A model generated the notes under the pieces. That model was not told where the DNA came from, searched no databases, and saw nothing but the letters and a program-made list of their open reading frames with translations. The position numbers and the translations under genes are program-made. A stretch of DNA of 32,197 nucleotides from assembly GCA_017432685.1 (NCBI GenBank), contig JAFRIR010000128.1, positions 1-32,197 of the forward strand, given 5' to 3'. This DNA is from Flexilinea sp. (GTDB lineage: Bacteria; Chloroflexota; Anaerolineae; Anaerolineales; Anaerolineaceae). Below are positions 8,061 through 16,665 of this stretch, piece by piece (positions within the stretch are counted from its first letter, which is position 1; every line of letters begins with the position of its first letter).

Positions 8061-11000
8061 ATGAATTTCTTTTATTTGGTTTTACTTGCTGCTGCCGCTG
8101 CCGCATTGTTTTTTATTCTTTTGGCGTTGGTCAGGAAAATCAGAAAATCAACAGCAAAGAAACGGCAGGCCGATCTGGAATATCAGGATGCGGTCAATTT
8201 CATTAACAAGGGATTGCGGAATGAGATCACCCTCAAAGAAAATCTGAACCACGAGACTGCCGTTCCGGAACAGGGAACCCGGGGTGAAACAGAAGAAACA
8301 ACGAAGGAGCAGGTGTCCTTCCCTCCTGAGGTGCATGGTGAAGTGCAGCCAGCAGACGGGAACAGTGATACAGATCCCGAAGAGCTCATCCAGGAAGATG
8401 AAAGCGACAGAAACGAACCGGATCCTTCTCAGATTCTTTTTTATAAGACCAGGGGAAATGCCAGCCCGCAGGGACGTCCGCGAATCTATTTCTGCTGCCA
8501 TCCCGAGGATTTTCAAAACACATTCGGGCCAATCACCAATGAATTGCTTGAGATCCAGAAAAATGCAGTGATATGGTACCGTGACCCGGCCAAACCTTTT
8601 CCGGAAGACGAACAGTTCCTTTCTGACCTGGGGCTGATGCAATTGTTTGTCATACCGGTCACATCCCGCTTCCTTTATCAGGATGACCCATCCAGAACGA
8701 AAGAAATGGCCTTCGCTTTTCAGTCTCATATACCGGTCCTGCCGTTAATGCAGGAAGCAGGTTTGGAAAATGATTTTAATGAAATTTGCGGCGAGCTGCA
8801 GTTCCTTGACAAGTCCGCAGCCGCAAAAGATTCGACAGCTCTGCCTTATGAAGAGAAGCTCAGAAAGTTTTTAGAAGCCGTTCTGGTCGGGGATGAAATG
8901 GCTGCCCGCATTCGTGAAGCGTTTGACGCATATATATTCCTGAGTTACCGTAAAAAAGACCGGGCAGAAGCGCAAAAAATCATGCGCCTGATCCATAAAA
9001 ATGAATTTTGCCGGGATATGGCGATTTGGTATGATGAATTCCTGACGCCGGGAGAAAATTTCAATAAAGAGATCAACGCCGCTATGAAAAAGAGCCGGCT
9101 CTTTGCATTGGTGGTCACGCCAAGTTTGCTGGAAGATCCAAACTATGTCCAGACACAGGAATATCCGTCAGCTGTCAAACAGGAGAAAGATATCCTGCCG
9201 GTTATTGCAAAGGACACCGACGCAGAAAAACTGATCAAAATGTATGAAGGAATTGAAAATTACAGCCCGACGGGAGACCCGGCAAATGTAACGGATCGGC
9301 TTCACACGCTGCTGCATGATATTGCTCTGCAGGAGGATAAGCATGACCCGTCTCACCATTTTTTGATCGGTCTGGCTTACCTTTCCGGCATCGATGTTGA
9401 AGTGGATCATGAAAGGGCCGTCCGGCTCATCACAGAAGCGGCTGATGCCGGCCTTCCGGAGGCTTGCGAAAAACTGGTCACCATGTACCGCACCGGTGAA
9501 GGGGTTGAGCGGGATTTTCATGAGGCACTCAGTCGTCAGGAACAATTGGTTCAGCTGCTTTTGCAAAAGGCATCCGATACGCAGGATATCAATTCATATG
9601 AAAAATTGTTTGCCGCACAAGTCGATCTCTGTGACTTTCAGCAGGAGCTCGGCAAGCTGAATGAAGCAAAAGAAACCGGCAAATCCATGATCAATACGGC
9701 AAGAAAACTGATTTCTTTACAGGCTGACAATGCCTGGCGTTATACAGCCATCTGTTATGACAAGCTTGGAGATATCGGCAGAGCGGAAGGAAACCTGTCT
9801 GAAGCCAAAGAATGGTATGAAAAGGGGTTGAAAATCAGGGAACAGATCGCAAGGGAAAACCCGGGTCTGACTGCTGATCAGGACCTGCCGATCAACTATG
9901 ACTATCTCGGCATGATCAGCGAGAGCAGCGGTGATCCGCAGGATGCGAAAATCTGGTATGAGAAAAGTCTGAACATCCGGGAAAAGCTTGCCGGGGAAAC
10001 CGGAACGCTTTATGCAAGAAGAAATCTGTGCATCAGCTATGACATGCTCGGCTCTGTCTTTGAAAAGACCGGAGCCCCGGATCAGGCAGCGGAAATGTAC
10101 GAAAAGCATCTTGCCTTATCCAAACAAATCGCGGAAGAAACCGGAGAGCTTCAGGACCTGCGAAACCTTGCGCTCAGCTGGAGCCGGGCAGGGATCATTT
10201 ATCGCGGGAAAAAACTTTTCGATAAAGCAAAGGAGTGTTTTGAAAAAAGTTCGGAAATCAGCCGTGATCTGTTTAACAAAACCGGAACGGTCGGTTCTCA
10301 AAGAGATCTGGCAGTGGCTCTGGAAAATCTTGGCGATACTTATAAAAACGAAGGAAATCTCAAAAAAGCCGGAATTCTTTATCAGGAAAGCTTTGATCTG
10401 AGAGAAAAAATTTTGAAAAAAACCGGGACGCTCGATTCCCGGCAGGATTATGCAGTGTGCTTTTTCAAAATTGCCGGACTCAATGAAGCAGAGGGGCACC
10501 CGCGGAAGGCAAAAGCATCCTACCTGAAAGGAATCAGCCTCATTGAGGAAATACCGCCGGAGAAACGATCTGTCAATACAGACCACATTCTTTTTACAGG
10601 TTATAACCGCCTCGGAATGCTGTGCAGTCAGGAAGGTCAGACAAAAAAGGCAGAGGAGTGGTATCAAAAAAGCCGTCAGATCAACGAGAACATTGCCCGC
10701 CGTGTACACACCGCTGAGGCCTGTCACGACGCGTTTCTCGGCTATTATAATCAGGGCATTGACCGCCACAAAGAAGGGAAAACCGCCGAAGCAAAAGAAT
10801 TATATGAAAAAGCGCTCGCGGAACTTCAGAAGTCCGAAGATTTCAGCGATGATTTGCTGATCCGCCGGGATCTTGCGCTTTGCTATCACCGTTTCGGCGA
10901 CCTCAGCCGGGCAGAAAACCAATTGCAGGAAGCCAAAGATTATTATGAAAAAAGTCTCGCTCTGCTGGAAGGCATTTTTGATGAAACCGGAAGCCCCGAA

Positions 11001-11837
11001 GCACGGCTGGACCTGGCAGATCTCTATGATTCTTTTGCAGCCTGTGCAAAAGCATCGCGTGACCCGATGGAAAGCCTGAGAGCATTGATCCAGCGGGCTT
11101 ATAACGTATCAACCGGCAAGTCAGTTGAGCCTGTTGAAAATAAGGAAGAAGAATCCGCCAAAAGCTGGTATGAGAAAAGTCTGGAACTCAGACGGACTGT
11201 GGTTGAGGAAAATCCTTCGCCCGCAGCAGAACAGGACCTTTTCATCAGTTTCATGAACATGGGAGAGTATGCCAACGGTGAGGGAAAGAAGGATGAGGCC
11301 AAAGAATGGTATGAAAAGGCAATAGCGTTATCTGAGCGTTCCGAATCAAGCGGCACGTGGAAAGATTTGATCGTTTGTTATCAACGGCTGGGTGACATAA
11401 GTTCAGACAAAAAGGATGATGCCCAGGCGATCGAGTATTACAAAAAAGGCATTGAAGCAAGAGAGGTCTTTTTCCAAAAAACAGGCAGCGCCGAATCGGC
11501 ACGGGATATTGTGGTCAATTGTCACAAGCTCGGGAAAATATACAAAAATCAGGATAATCTCTCAGAAGCAAAAATATGGTATGAAAAGGGTCTGGAAATT
11601 GCCGGGCAAATTGCCCGGGACACCGGTACGGTACAAAGCCGGAAGGACCTTGCACTCAGCCACTACAATATGGGTATGCTGGAAATCATCCCTGATGATC
11701 AGCGGCTGGTACATTGGCAGCAATTCCTTGAGATCAGCAAGGCATTGAACGCGGAGAACCAGGATGTAAAATATATAATGTGGGCCGAAAAGGCACGGCA
11801 GGAGATAGCGATCCTGAAAAGTAAGATCAGGAGCTGA
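8061..11837 (+). CDS. Membrane-anchored double-TIR, Sel1 and TPR repeat protein
   Basis: Protein of 1258 residues. Residues 1-24 form a membrane anchor (MNFFYLVLLAAAAAALFFIL) followed by basic residues, then an acidic linker to about 125. A first, diverged TIR-like domain covers about 140-275 (RIYFCCHPEDF ... LFVIPVTSRF). A second TIR domain covers about 288-400, opening YIFLSYRKKDR, with IWYDEFLTPGENF and Glu367 in TQEYPSA at the place of the catalytic glutamate of TIR NADases. By eye the first domain also has a glutamate there (TKEMAF). Sel1-like repeats (about 431-490) and some 14 TPR units of about 50 residues follow, each with a core like EAKEWYEKGLKIRE. The start is the ATG at 8061 with GGAGG 5 nt upstream. 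It is followed 12 nt later by the HD-RyR gene. Similar TIR-Sel1-TPR proteins exist in gut Clostridia (recalled, not searched). Role in immunity or signalling is inferred. Confidence 0.85.
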   Translation: MNFFYLVLLAAAAAALFFILLALVRKIRKSTAKKRQADLEYQDAVNFINKGLRNEITLKENLNHETAVPEQGTRGETEETTKEQVSFPPEVHGEVQPADGNSDTDPEELIQEDESDRNEPDPSQILFYKTRGNASPQGRPRIYFCCHPEDFQNTFGPITNELLEIQKNAVIWYRDPAKPFPEDEQFLSDLGLMQLFVIPVTSRFLYQDDPSRTKEMAFAFQSHIPVLPLMQEAGLENDFNEICGELQFLDKSAAAKDSTALPYEEKLRKFLEAVLVGDEMAARIREAFDAYIFLSYRKKDRAEAQKIMRLIHKNEFCRDMAIWYDEFLTPGENFNKEINAAMKKSRLFALVVTPSLLEDPNYVQTQEYPSAVKQEKDILPVIAKDTDAEKLIKMYEGIENYSPTGDPANVTDRLHTLLHDIALQEDKHDPSHHFLIGLAYLSGIDVEVDHERAVRLITEAADAGLPEACEKLVTMYRTGEGVERDFHEALSRQEQLVQLLLQKASDTQDINSYEKLFAAQVDLCDFQQELGKLNEAKETGKSMINTARKLISLQADNAWRYTAICYDKLGDIGRAEGNLSEAKEWYEKGLKIREQIARENPGLTADQDLPINYDYLGMISESSGDPQDAKIWYEKSLNIREKLAGETGTLYARRNLCISYDMLGSVFEKTGAPDQAAEMYEKHLALSKQIAEETGELQDLRNLALSWSRAGIIYRGKKLFDKAKECFEKSSEISRDLFNKTGTVGSQRDLAVALENLGDTYKNEGNLKKAGILYQESFDLREKILKKTGTLDSRQDYAVCFFKIAGLNEAEGHPRKAKASYLKGISLIEEIPPEKRSVNTDHILFTGYNRLGMLCSQEGQTKKAEEWYQKSRQINENIARRVHTAEACHDAFLGYYNQGIDRHKEGKTAEAKELYEKALAELQKSEDFSDDLLIRRDLALCYHRFGDLSRAENQLQEAKDYYEKSLALLEGIFDETGSPEARLDLADLYDSFAACAKASRDPMESLRALIQRAYNVSTGKSVEPVENKEEESAKSWYEKSLELRRTVVEENPSPAAEQDLFISFMNMGEYANGEGKKDEAKEWYEKAIALSERSESSGTWKDLIVCYQRLGDISSDKKDDAQAIEYYKKGIEAREVFFQKTGSAESARDIVVNCHKLGKIYKNQDNLSEAKIWYEKGLEIAGQIARDTGTVQSRKDLALSHYNMGMLEIIPDDQRLVHWQQFLEISKALNAENQDVKYIMWAEKARQEIAILKSKIRS

Positions 11838-11849
11838 AAAGGGGGTATT

Positions 11850-14039
11850 ATGGCTTATACTGCATTTGAAGATATGCGTCAGCGCAACATGGACCTTTAT
11901 GGAGTAAACGGACCGGTCGAGCCCTGTTTACATATACCGGAAGGGAACAGCAATGACCTGAAATCGGCGGCTCTGCGCTTCATTCATAATCACTGTGAAA
12001 AACTGAATTTTGATGAAAAAATCGCCGAAAGTGAAAAGAACAGCGGTATATTTCAGGGAACCGGGACCGCTTCCGGCCAAATCCCCTACAATATGCAGAT
12101 GGACATCAACCGGCTGTGCCTGGAACGGGAGCTGGAACATTTCATTGACTCCGGTGTAGCAGAGGATGCCTATAATGTTTACTACTGTTATCTGGAAATG
12201 TTCTTCGGCCGTTATGGAAAATCCAAAAAGATGGTGGAACTGCTCTCGGAGTTTGAGTCGAACGGCAGCTCCCTGCTGATGAAACATCGGGATCATTATT
12301 CTCACTCCGTTTATGTGTTCACACTGGGGCTTGCAATCTATGAAACCAATGAAAATTTCCGCAAAGCATTCAAAGATCATTATGGATTCACCACTGGTGA
12401 TCCGGAGCAGGACCGGGCTGCAGCCAACAGTTTTTTGGAATTCTGGGGGCTGACCGCACTATTCCATGACATCGGATACCCCTTTGAACTGCCCTTTGAA
12501 CAGGCAATCTCCTACTATGAAGTTGCCGGTGAAAAACGCGGAGAAGGTTCTCGAAAGCCCTATCTGGCTTACCAGGATCTTGACATGCTGATCAACCTGA
12601 CAGAAAAAGAACAAAAACATTTCGAGGATTGTTTTCATAAAACTTTCTACACAATAGAAGAACTGCTTGCCTGGGGAATTTCCGAAAAGCTGGGGAAAGA
12701 CTACAACTTCACGGAAGGCTATCTGCTGAGAAAGATCCATGAAAAACCGATTTATCCGGAAACCTTTGGTTTATACATGGACCATGCCTATTTCAGCGCG
12801 ATCCGGCTTTATCATGAGATCGTCAAAGATCCCTTTGATCCGGAAAAAATTAAACCGGAAATCTTCCGTCAGGAACACCTGGACGCGCTGACCGCAATCA
12901 TGCTGCACAACAGCCTTTACAAATTTGCCATCGCTTTTTACAAAGATAAAAATATCAATAAACGGAAGGCTCCGCTCCCGATGGAGATCCATCCGCTTGC
13001 ATTCCTGCTGATGCTCTGCGACGAGCTGCAGTGCTGGGATCGGACTGCATACGGACGAAATTCACGCACCGAACTGCATCCGATGAGCGTGGATTTTGAT
13101 TTCAGCAATAATTCAATCCGCGCAGTCTACCATTTTGACCGGGAAGAACATAAAAAGATCGAAGAATACGAATCCCTTTATGCGGCCTGGGAAGCCGCAG
13201 GAAAGCCGAAGGACGAAGAGCCGCGGCTGAAGGATTATAGTGATATGGCTGCACCGGAGAAGCGCTTCTCGGGAGATATTGAGCGAATCGTCGACACTTC
13301 TCAGATCCCGCTGAATGTCACACAGGATCTGCAGGTCGTAGACCACTCCAGCAAACACACATTTCTGTCAACCAGTAATTTTCTCCACCTGTATGACTTT
13401 GCGGTCTCGCTGAACGGCCGATATCAGTATAAAGAAAATGAAAAAGATTACACGGATAAATGGTTGGAGGCGATTTTCGAGGACCTTTCTCTGGAATATC
13501 AGCTTTCCAACATCAATCAGGCAAAGAGCTTCGGAAAATATCTGAACGCACTGGGCTGTTTCTTCACGGATAAACCGGTCGATTATGACATGATCACCCA
13601 ATTCTCACCTGAACAGACAGAAATCATCGCGCCGATGGAACATGAACGCTGGATCCGGGAACATATCGCCATGGGCTGGATATACGGTGATACCTATGAG
13701 ACTCTGACGCCGGAAAGCAGGACATTTGCGGATAAAGATGAGGAAAAAAGGTTCCGGAGCGCACTGCGGGAGCAGTTCCGCATGCACAAGCTAACCATAG
13801 ATGGTGACCCAACCGAAGCGGAAATCCGGGAACATTTCGAGACACTTTCCGATGATGATAAAGGGAAAGATGCGGAACCGTTCAACCGGATGCTGGAACT
13901 GATCAAACAATTCGACGGACTGCGAATCTACCAGCTAAATGATGAAATTCTGAAAGGAGCAGCAGCCGGAAGAAAGATAAATTCCGCGCCGGTTCACAAT
14001 GTACCGGACCTGGGACTGTTAACGTCGGCTCAGAATTGA
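11850..14039 (+). CDS. HD phosphohydrolase-like protein with C-terminal RyR domain
   Basis: Protein of 729 residues, no membrane segment. The middle carries an HD-type metal site: His152 (HYSHSV), His206-Asp207 (ALFHDIGYP), His312 (YMDHAYFSA), His353 (MLHNSL) and Asp391 (MLCDELQCWDR). The order H...HD...H...H...D is that of HD phosphohydrolases, which cut phosphate esters of nucleotides or cyclic dinucleotides. Residues about 596-697 match the RyR domain: MEHERWIREHIAMGWIYG, then a long charged insert and FNRMLELIKQFDGLRIYQL. RyR domains recur in prokaryotic nucleotide-linked conflict systems (comparative-genomics literature) and are thought to bind ligands. A GGGGG ribosome site precedes the start, and the gap to the TIR gene is 12 nt, so they form an operon. 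Substrate unknown; enzymatic activity is inferred from motifs. Confidence 0.75.
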   Translation: MAYTAFEDMRQRNMDLYGVNGPVEPCLHIPEGNSNDLKSAALRFIHNHCEKLNFDEKIAESEKNSGIFQGTGTASGQIPYNMQMDINRLCLERELEHFIDSGVAEDAYNVYYCYLEMFFGRYGKSKKMVELLSEFESNGSSLLMKHRDHYSHSVYVFTLGLAIYETNENFRKAFKDHYGFTTGDPEQDRAAANSFLEFWGLTALFHDIGYPFELPFEQAISYYEVAGEKRGEGSRKPYLAYQDLDMLINLTEKEQKHFEDCFHKTFYTIEELLAWGISEKLGKDYNFTEGYLLRKIHEKPIYPETFGLYMDHAYFSAIRLYHEIVKDPFDPEKIKPEIFRQEHLDALTAIMLHNSLYKFAIAFYKDKNINKRKAPLPMEIHPLAFLLMLCDELQCWDRTAYGRNSRTELHPMSVDFDFSNNSIRAVYHFDREEHKKIEEYESLYAAWEAAGKPKDEEPRLKDYSDMAAPEKRFSGDIERIVDTSQIPLNVTQDLQVVDHSSKHTFLSTSNFLHLYDFAVSLNGRYQYKENEKDYTDKWLEAIFEDLSLEYQLSNINQAKSFGKYLNALGCFFTDKPVDYDMITQFSPEQTEIIAPMEHERWIREHIAMGWIYGDTYETLTPESRTFADKDEEKRFRSALREQFRMHKLTIDGDPTEAEIREHFETLSDDDKGKDAEPFNRMLELIKQFDGLRIYQLNDEILKGAAAGRKINSAPVHNVPDLGLLTSAQN

Positions 14040-14044
14040 GTCAG

Positions 14045-14058
14045 AGGGGACTGTCCCT
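14045..14058. repeat. GGGACTGTCCC palindromic repeat
   Basis: AGGGGACTGTCCCT just after the stop codon of the HD-RyR gene. The 11-mer GGGACTGTCCC is identical to 21133-21143. Similar short palindromes in other genomes are linked to REP-associated tyrosine transposases, none of which is seen here. Confidence 0.45.
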
Positions 14059-14175
14059 TCCGATTTTGTAACTGTTTTTCCGCTTCTCCGCAGAATATGC
14101 AGTAAGATATTACACGTTATGTTGGTACTAACCTTGCACTATTATAAGGAAAAAGGTCATTTGTGAGGTACTGAT

Positions 14176-14409
14176 ATGTGTAAAGACAAAAATATGTTCG
14201 CGCTGATCGTCGCGATTTTCCTCTCAGTCCTGTTTATCACGGGGTGGGTCTTTGCCGACCGCAATGTGATGGACCTGATCAATGTGACCCCGATCTTAGA
14301 GACGAAAAATACCGAGTCAGCGCCTGCTTCAGTGGAATTACCGGAAGTCCCTTCTGTGGCTTTCCGGGCATCTGATGATGGAATGTGTTTGATCGACGGC
14401 TGCAAATAG
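14176..14409 (+). CDS. Small single-helix membrane protein, unknown
   Basis: Protein of 77 residues with one hydrophobic helix at about 7-27 (MFALIVAIFLSVLFITGWVF), followed by an outer or secreted part with no recognised domain and two cysteines near the C-terminus (MCLIDGC). A GAGG ribosome site lies 7 nt before the ATG, and a strong terminator follows at 14430, which supports a real transcription unit. The family is not recognised. It stands alone between the HD-RyR gene and the convergent FliB-like gene; whether it belongs to the TIR/HD-RyR unit is unclear. Confidence 0.5.
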   Translation: MCKDKNMFALIVAIFLSVLFITGWVFADRNVMDLINVTPILETKNTESAPASVELPEVPSVAFRASDDGMCLIDGCK

Positions 14410-14429
14410 CCGGAAGATAACTGTAATTG

Positions 14430-14455
14430 AAAAAGACGCGCTGAGCGTCTTTTTT
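14430..14455. terminator. Bidirectional intrinsic terminator
   Basis: Perfect stem AAAAAGACGC (14430-14439) / GCGTCTTTTT (14445-14454), loop GCTGA. A-run on one side and T-run on the other let it end transcription from both the small membrane-protein gene (plus) and the FliB-like gene (minus, stop at 14458). Confidence 0.85.
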
Positions 14456-14457
14456 AT

Positions 14458-15669
14458 TTAACCGAACTCCTGAATATATCTGTCTGCCGCACGGGCAAAC
14501 CAATCCGGATAATGCCACCATCCTCTGTCAGCCCGGATCACAGTCTGCAAGAAGAGAGCTTCATCCATGGTCCCTCGTAAAAGTGCGGTCTGTGCCAGCT
14601 GAACTTTAAGAAAAATGTACCAGACCTGCAGCAGGGCAGACTCATGACAGAGGATATCCCTGGTTTTCAACTGTTCATTCTGACAGCGGTAAAACTGTTT
14701 GAAGCTGTCGGAGAACACGCAGTGCACCATGAAATTTTCAACCAGGTACTCATTTTCAGTCAGGAAAGGCGCAAGGATCTTCGCACCTTCTGCATAGTTT
14801 TCCGCAAGCAGCCGGGTATAGCCTTCCCTGCCACCGGCAAGTGCACGAGTCAATTCCGCCGTTCCCTGAACCGGTTTTTCCAGCGCTTCCGGAATCGGAT
14901 CAAATACCTTCAGCCAACAGCTCATAAGCTCCGTTGGGGCGGCGGGAATGAACTCAGCATATCGGTCACGCGACTTCTCAGACGCCGCATAGATCCTACC
15001 TGCATCCGGCTGTTTAACTTCGGCAAGGAGTTCAAAAAAATCAGCTGCACGGGACAAACGGGTCTCAAAGGGCAAATTCCGATCCTGCAGAATTTCACAC
15101 AAGACGGTGATCAGCTGGGCACGATTTTCCATCAGCAGCCGTACACCGGCATCGGAGATCAGAGAGGTTTCCAGCCATTCAGTGTTCGGATCGATTTCGG
15201 TTTCAAAACGAGAAAATGCAGTCGGTTCCCTGTGAAGGATTGCCAGTCGGGCACATTCCGGACAGGAAAGACAGGCGCTGAGGGATGTTTCTTCATTAAT
15301 TTGAAAAAAAGTCCGCGGATGGAAATAGCAGGTATCGCAGAGCATATAGGGGCCGTATTTTTTTTGTAGACGGCACTCGCCATTTTCGTTCAGGATGGGG
15401 CAACGCCGGTCCGGAGAATTCAGCAGCTGCAGGCGATACTGCACCACGGCATTTCGTTTCCCCGGACGGCGCACACGGAAACAGCGCAGCAGACGATCCA
15501 TAACATCCTGAAGCTCCGGATCCCCCAGGTGAGTGTAACAGTCAGCATGGACCGGATCAACTTCAATGTTCCACTGCTGGCAGCAGGTTTCAGGGCATTT
15601 TCCTGCGATGCATTGGAAGCGCTCCATCCATTGAGGTGCGGTCACGAGCCGGCGGTCATATCTCTGCAT
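14458..15669 (-). CDS. FliB-like protein (flagellin lysine-N-methylase family)
   Basis: Protein of 403 residues. The N-terminus has the FliB cysteine signature CIAGKCPETCCQQW (Cys20, 25, 29, 30), and further cysteines follow in CPILNENGEC, MLCDTCYFHPR and LSCPECARL, as expected for an iron-sulfur or metal centre. FliB methylates lysines of flagellin in enteric bacteria; many non-flagellated Clostridia carry relatives annotated the same way, so the true substrate is uncertain. No flagellar gene is present in this window. No clear ribosome site precedes the ATG at 15669; instead a heptamer array ends a few nucleotides upstream. The gene lies downstream of sucCD on the same strand. Confidence 0.7.
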   Translation of the reverse strand: MQRYDRRLVTAPQWMERFQCIAGKCPETCCQQWNIEVDPVHADCYTHLGDPELQDVMDRLLRCFRVRRPGKRNAVVQYRLQLLNSPDRRCPILNENGECRLQKKYGPYMLCDTCYFHPRTFFQINEETSLSACLSCPECARLAILHREPTAFSRFETEIDPNTEWLETSLISDAGVRLLMENRAQLITVLCEILQDRNLPFETRLSRAADFFELLAEVKQPDAGRIYAASEKSRDRYAEFIPAAPTELMSCWLKVFDPIPEALEKPVQGTAELTRALAGGREGYTRLLAENYAEGAKILAPFLTENEYLVENFMVHCVFSDSFKQFYRCQNEQLKTRDILCHESALLQVWYIFLKVQLAQTALLRGTMDEALFLQTVIRADRGWWHYPDWFARAADRYIQEFG

Positions 15670-15675
15670 AGTGTC

Positions 15676-15803
15676 AAATGAGAAGGCAGGAGTTTGAAAT
15701 GAGAAGTGAGAAATCAGAAATGAGAAAAAAATCTCATTCTTAATTTCTTACTCCCCACTGATTACCTCCCCAATTTCTCATTCCTCATTTCTAATTCTTC
15801 ATT
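15676..15803. repeat. Heptamer array with facing arms (AAATGAG type)
   Basis: In-register heptamers AAATGAG, AAGTGAG, AAATCAG, AAATGAG at 15697-15724, and on the other side TTTCTCA, TTCCTCA, TTTCTAA, TTCTTCA at 15774-15801. The two arms are roughly complementary and could form a long hairpin. The array fills the whole gap between the sucD stop (which it overlaps) and the FliB-like start. Confidence 0.65.
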
Positions 15804-16665
15804 GTTTTAGCAGGTCAATCAGCTCCATCCAATTGGATGTAGCCTTGATGCCGGCATTCCGAAAGGCTTCAAGCTTTTCACGGGCACTGCCGATCCCGCC
15901 ATCAATGTAAGCGCCGGGATGGGTGGTACGCTTTCCTTCCGGGATGTTCATTCCGGCAACATAGGCAATGACCGGTTTGCTCATCTGATAAGCAACATAT
16001 TTCGCAGCCCGTTCCTCTTCCAGCCCGCCGATCTCTCCCATCAACAGGATCTTGTCCGTGTAAGGATCGATCTCAAACATCTCAAGGACATCGACGAAGG
16101 TTGTCCCACAGATCAGGTCACCGCCAATTCCAACACAGGAGCTGACACCCAGCCCGACGGTCTTCATACGATCCATCGCCATATAGCTGATAGTGGAAGA
16201 ACGGCTGACGACACCGATCCGCCCGGGAATAACGCAATCGGAGGGATAGATTCCCACCTTCTGTTCACCGGGTGTGATAATACCGGGACAGTTCGGTCCC
16301 AACAGACGAACTCCTTTGGTCTTCATATAGGCATTAACTTTGACGATATCCTGAACGGGAATACCGTCCGTAACGCAAACAACCAACTCAACCCCGGAAT
16401 CCGCCGCCTCATAAAGGGCGTCAGTTGCCTGATGGGCCGGAACAAACAGAATGGAAGTGTTGGCATCCGTAGCCTCTACAGCCATCTGCATACTGTCAAA
16501 AACAGGAACCTTTTCGTTCAGAACCCAGCTGCCACCCTTTCCGGGTGTCACACCGGCAACGATCTGGGTACCGTAATTCATCATATCCAGCGAGTGGAAG
16601 CTTGCCTCTCTTCCGGTTATGCCCTGTACAACGACCTTGGTGGATTTGTTAATTAATACGCTCAT
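15799..16665 (-). CDS. sucD: Succinate-CoA ligase (ADP-forming), alpha subunit
   Basis: Alpha subunit of succinyl-CoA synthetase, which interconverts succinyl-CoA and succinate with formation of ATP or GTP. The 288-residue length fits the family (about 289). The CoA-binding start reads NKSTKVVVQGITGREASFH, GPNCPGIITPGE lies at 123-134, and the phosphohistidine is His249 in RTTHPGAYI; most family members have GHAGA here, so the flanking residues differ. The frame stays open further upstream, but the ATG at 16665 gives the conserved beginning MSVLINKSTKV and has GGAG upstream. It overlaps the end of sucC by 17 nt, so the two are coupled. Confidence 0.9.
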   Translation of the reverse strand: MSVLINKSTKVVVQGITGREASFHSLDMMNYGTQIVAGVTPGKGGSWVLNEKVPVFDSMQMAVEATDANTSILFVPAHQATDALYEAADSGVELVVCVTDGIPVQDIVKVNAYMKTKGVRLLGPNCPGIITPGEQKVGIYPSDCVIPGRIGVVSRSSTISYMAMDRMKTVGLGVSSCVGIGGDLICGTTFVDVLEMFEIDPYTDKILLMGEIGGLEEERAAKYVAYQMSKPVIAYVAGMNIPEGKRTTHPGAYIDGGIGSAREKLEAFRNAGIKATSNWMELIDLLKQ

